Below are positions 5,422-5,520 of a DNA stretch of 5,520 nt, piece after piece. How positions within the stretch are numbered: the first letter of the stretch is position 1; each line of letters opens with the position of its first letter. The stretch is from Methanobacteriota archaeon (GTDB lineage Archaea; Halobacteriota; Halobacteria; Halobacteriales; Halalkalicoccaceae): positions 1 through 5,520 of the forward strand of contig JADFQH010000218.1 of assembly GCA_022561895.1 (NCBI GenBank). The letters run 5' to 3'. The notes under the pieces were generated by a model. The model was not told the DNA's origin and did not search any database. It was given only the letters and a program-made list of their open reading frames with translations. The translations under genes and the position numbers were made by a program.

Positions 5422-5449
5422 ACCGACAACATTTAATTAAGTTATCGGT
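5422..5449 (-). other. stem-loop upstream of lysS, better on the minus strand
   Basis: ACCGACAAC (5422-5430) and GTTATCGGT (5441-5449) form a nine-pair stem around a 10-base A/T loop. Read on the minus strand all nine positions pair, one as G-U; on the plus strand that position is a C-A mismatch. The strand preference suggests an RNA element transcribed with lysS or in the upstream spacer. No T tract follows, so it is not an intrinsic terminator. Confidence 0.4.
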
Positions 5450-5493
5450 CATTGTTTACACTTATTCCTTATTACTTAGGATTATCAGGGATC

Positions 5494-5520
5494 AAAAAAG
5501 GCTGCAACATAGCTGCAACC
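5494..5520 (-). terminator. intrinsic terminator of a minus-strand gene beyond the right edge
   Basis: On the minus strand, the 21 bases from 5520 to 5500 fold into a nine-pair stem (two of them G-U) around a TAT loop, followed at once by six Ts (5499-5494). On the plus strand the two G-U pairs become A-C mismatches, so the signal is specific to minus-strand transcription. This is the form of a bacterial Rho-independent terminator and implies a gene ending just outside the window, upstream of lysS. It argues that the lysS segment is bacterial, since archaea generally terminate on T tracts without hairpins. Confidence 0.65.

Larger units (their letters stand above)
5266..5493. other. AT-rich non-coding region upstream of lysS with two inverted repeats
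   Basis: This region between the lysS start and the terminator is markedly A/T-rich, apart from a G/C-rich patch near 5315-5352. I see no credible gene in it. A plus-strand open frame crossing it is antisense to lysS at its start and low-complexity thereafter. A minus-strand stretch (about 5434 down to 5366) would read as a hydrophobic valine/isoleucine peptide ending in a stop, but it lacks a start codon. The region must contain the lysS promoter; no -35/-10 pair is convincing. Two foldable inverted repeats are listed separately. Confidence 0.5.

Noticed and set aside
5366..5434. Short minus-strand hydrophobic peptide resembling a single membrane helix
   Set aside because: The frame has a stop codon directly upstream and no start codon, and the hydrophobicity follows from T-rich DNA.
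5137..5436. Plus-strand open frame of 99 codons with hydrophobic stretches
   Set aside because: It begins antisense to the LysRS HIGH-motif region and then crosses A/T-rich spacer; the valine/isoleucine and asparagine/serine runs are low-complexity and match no family I know.
5241..5493. Possible T-box riboswitch controlling lysS
   Set aside because: No AGGGTGG-type antiterminator sequence and no terminator between the structured elements and the lysS start.
1..5520. CRISPR array, insertion sequence or integration site
   Set aside because: No regularly spaced repeats, no transposase or terminal inverted repeats, and no tRNA-derived attachment site seen; the two odd joins show no target duplication that I can detect.

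Overview
Most of this window (about 1-4769) looks like haloarchaeal chromosome. The proteins are acidic, codons are G/C-rich with many GAC, GAG and GTC, several genes have an A/T-rich TATA-like box roughly 25-30 bases upstream of a leaderless start, and Shine-Dalgarno sequences are not obvious. The gene content is that of an accessory surface-polysaccharide or glycoprotein-glycan island.

Layout. 1-148 is non-coding or unresolved flank. 149-1135 (minus) is an NAD-dependent sugar-nucleotide epimerase. 1136-1365 is a divergent promoter region. 1366-2841 (plus) is a polyprenyl glycosylphosphotransferase of the WbaP/WcaJ/ExoY type, which would load the first sugar phosphate onto a lipid carrier. 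2835-3236 (minus) is a small winged-helix regulator whose stop codon overlaps that of the transferase. 3237-3336 is a compact divergent control region with a 25-bp dyad flanked by direct repeats. 3337-3909 (plus) is a 190-residue protein without a firm assignment; it has weak hints of a nucleoside-deoxyribosyltransferase/TIR-like fold. 4014 onward (plus) starts as a GT4 family glycosyltransferase. Together the epimerase, initiating transferase and GT4 enzyme would make an activated sugar, start a lipid-linked glycan and extend it.

The right end does not follow from the left. At about 4760-4775 the GT4 frame changes, in frame, into the C-terminal part of a type I restriction specificity subunit (HsdS). 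At about 4998-5009 that in turn abuts the N-terminus of a class I lysyl-tRNA synthetase on the opposite strand. Beyond the LysRS start the DNA is AT-rich and ends in what looks like a bacterial intrinsic terminator, oriented with lysS. Three unrelated partial genes joined at short similarities, with a likely change of domain of life, are best explained by a chimeric assembly or clone, less likely by a real rearrangement. The LysRS end resembles those of candidate-phyla bacteria or small-genome archaea; the intrinsic terminator favours bacteria.

The most interesting native biology is the winged-helix regulator paired divergently with the 190-residue protein across the dyad, and a short motif (CAATCT/AGATTG) that recurs in the promoter regions. 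I do not see a convincing new multi-gene system.
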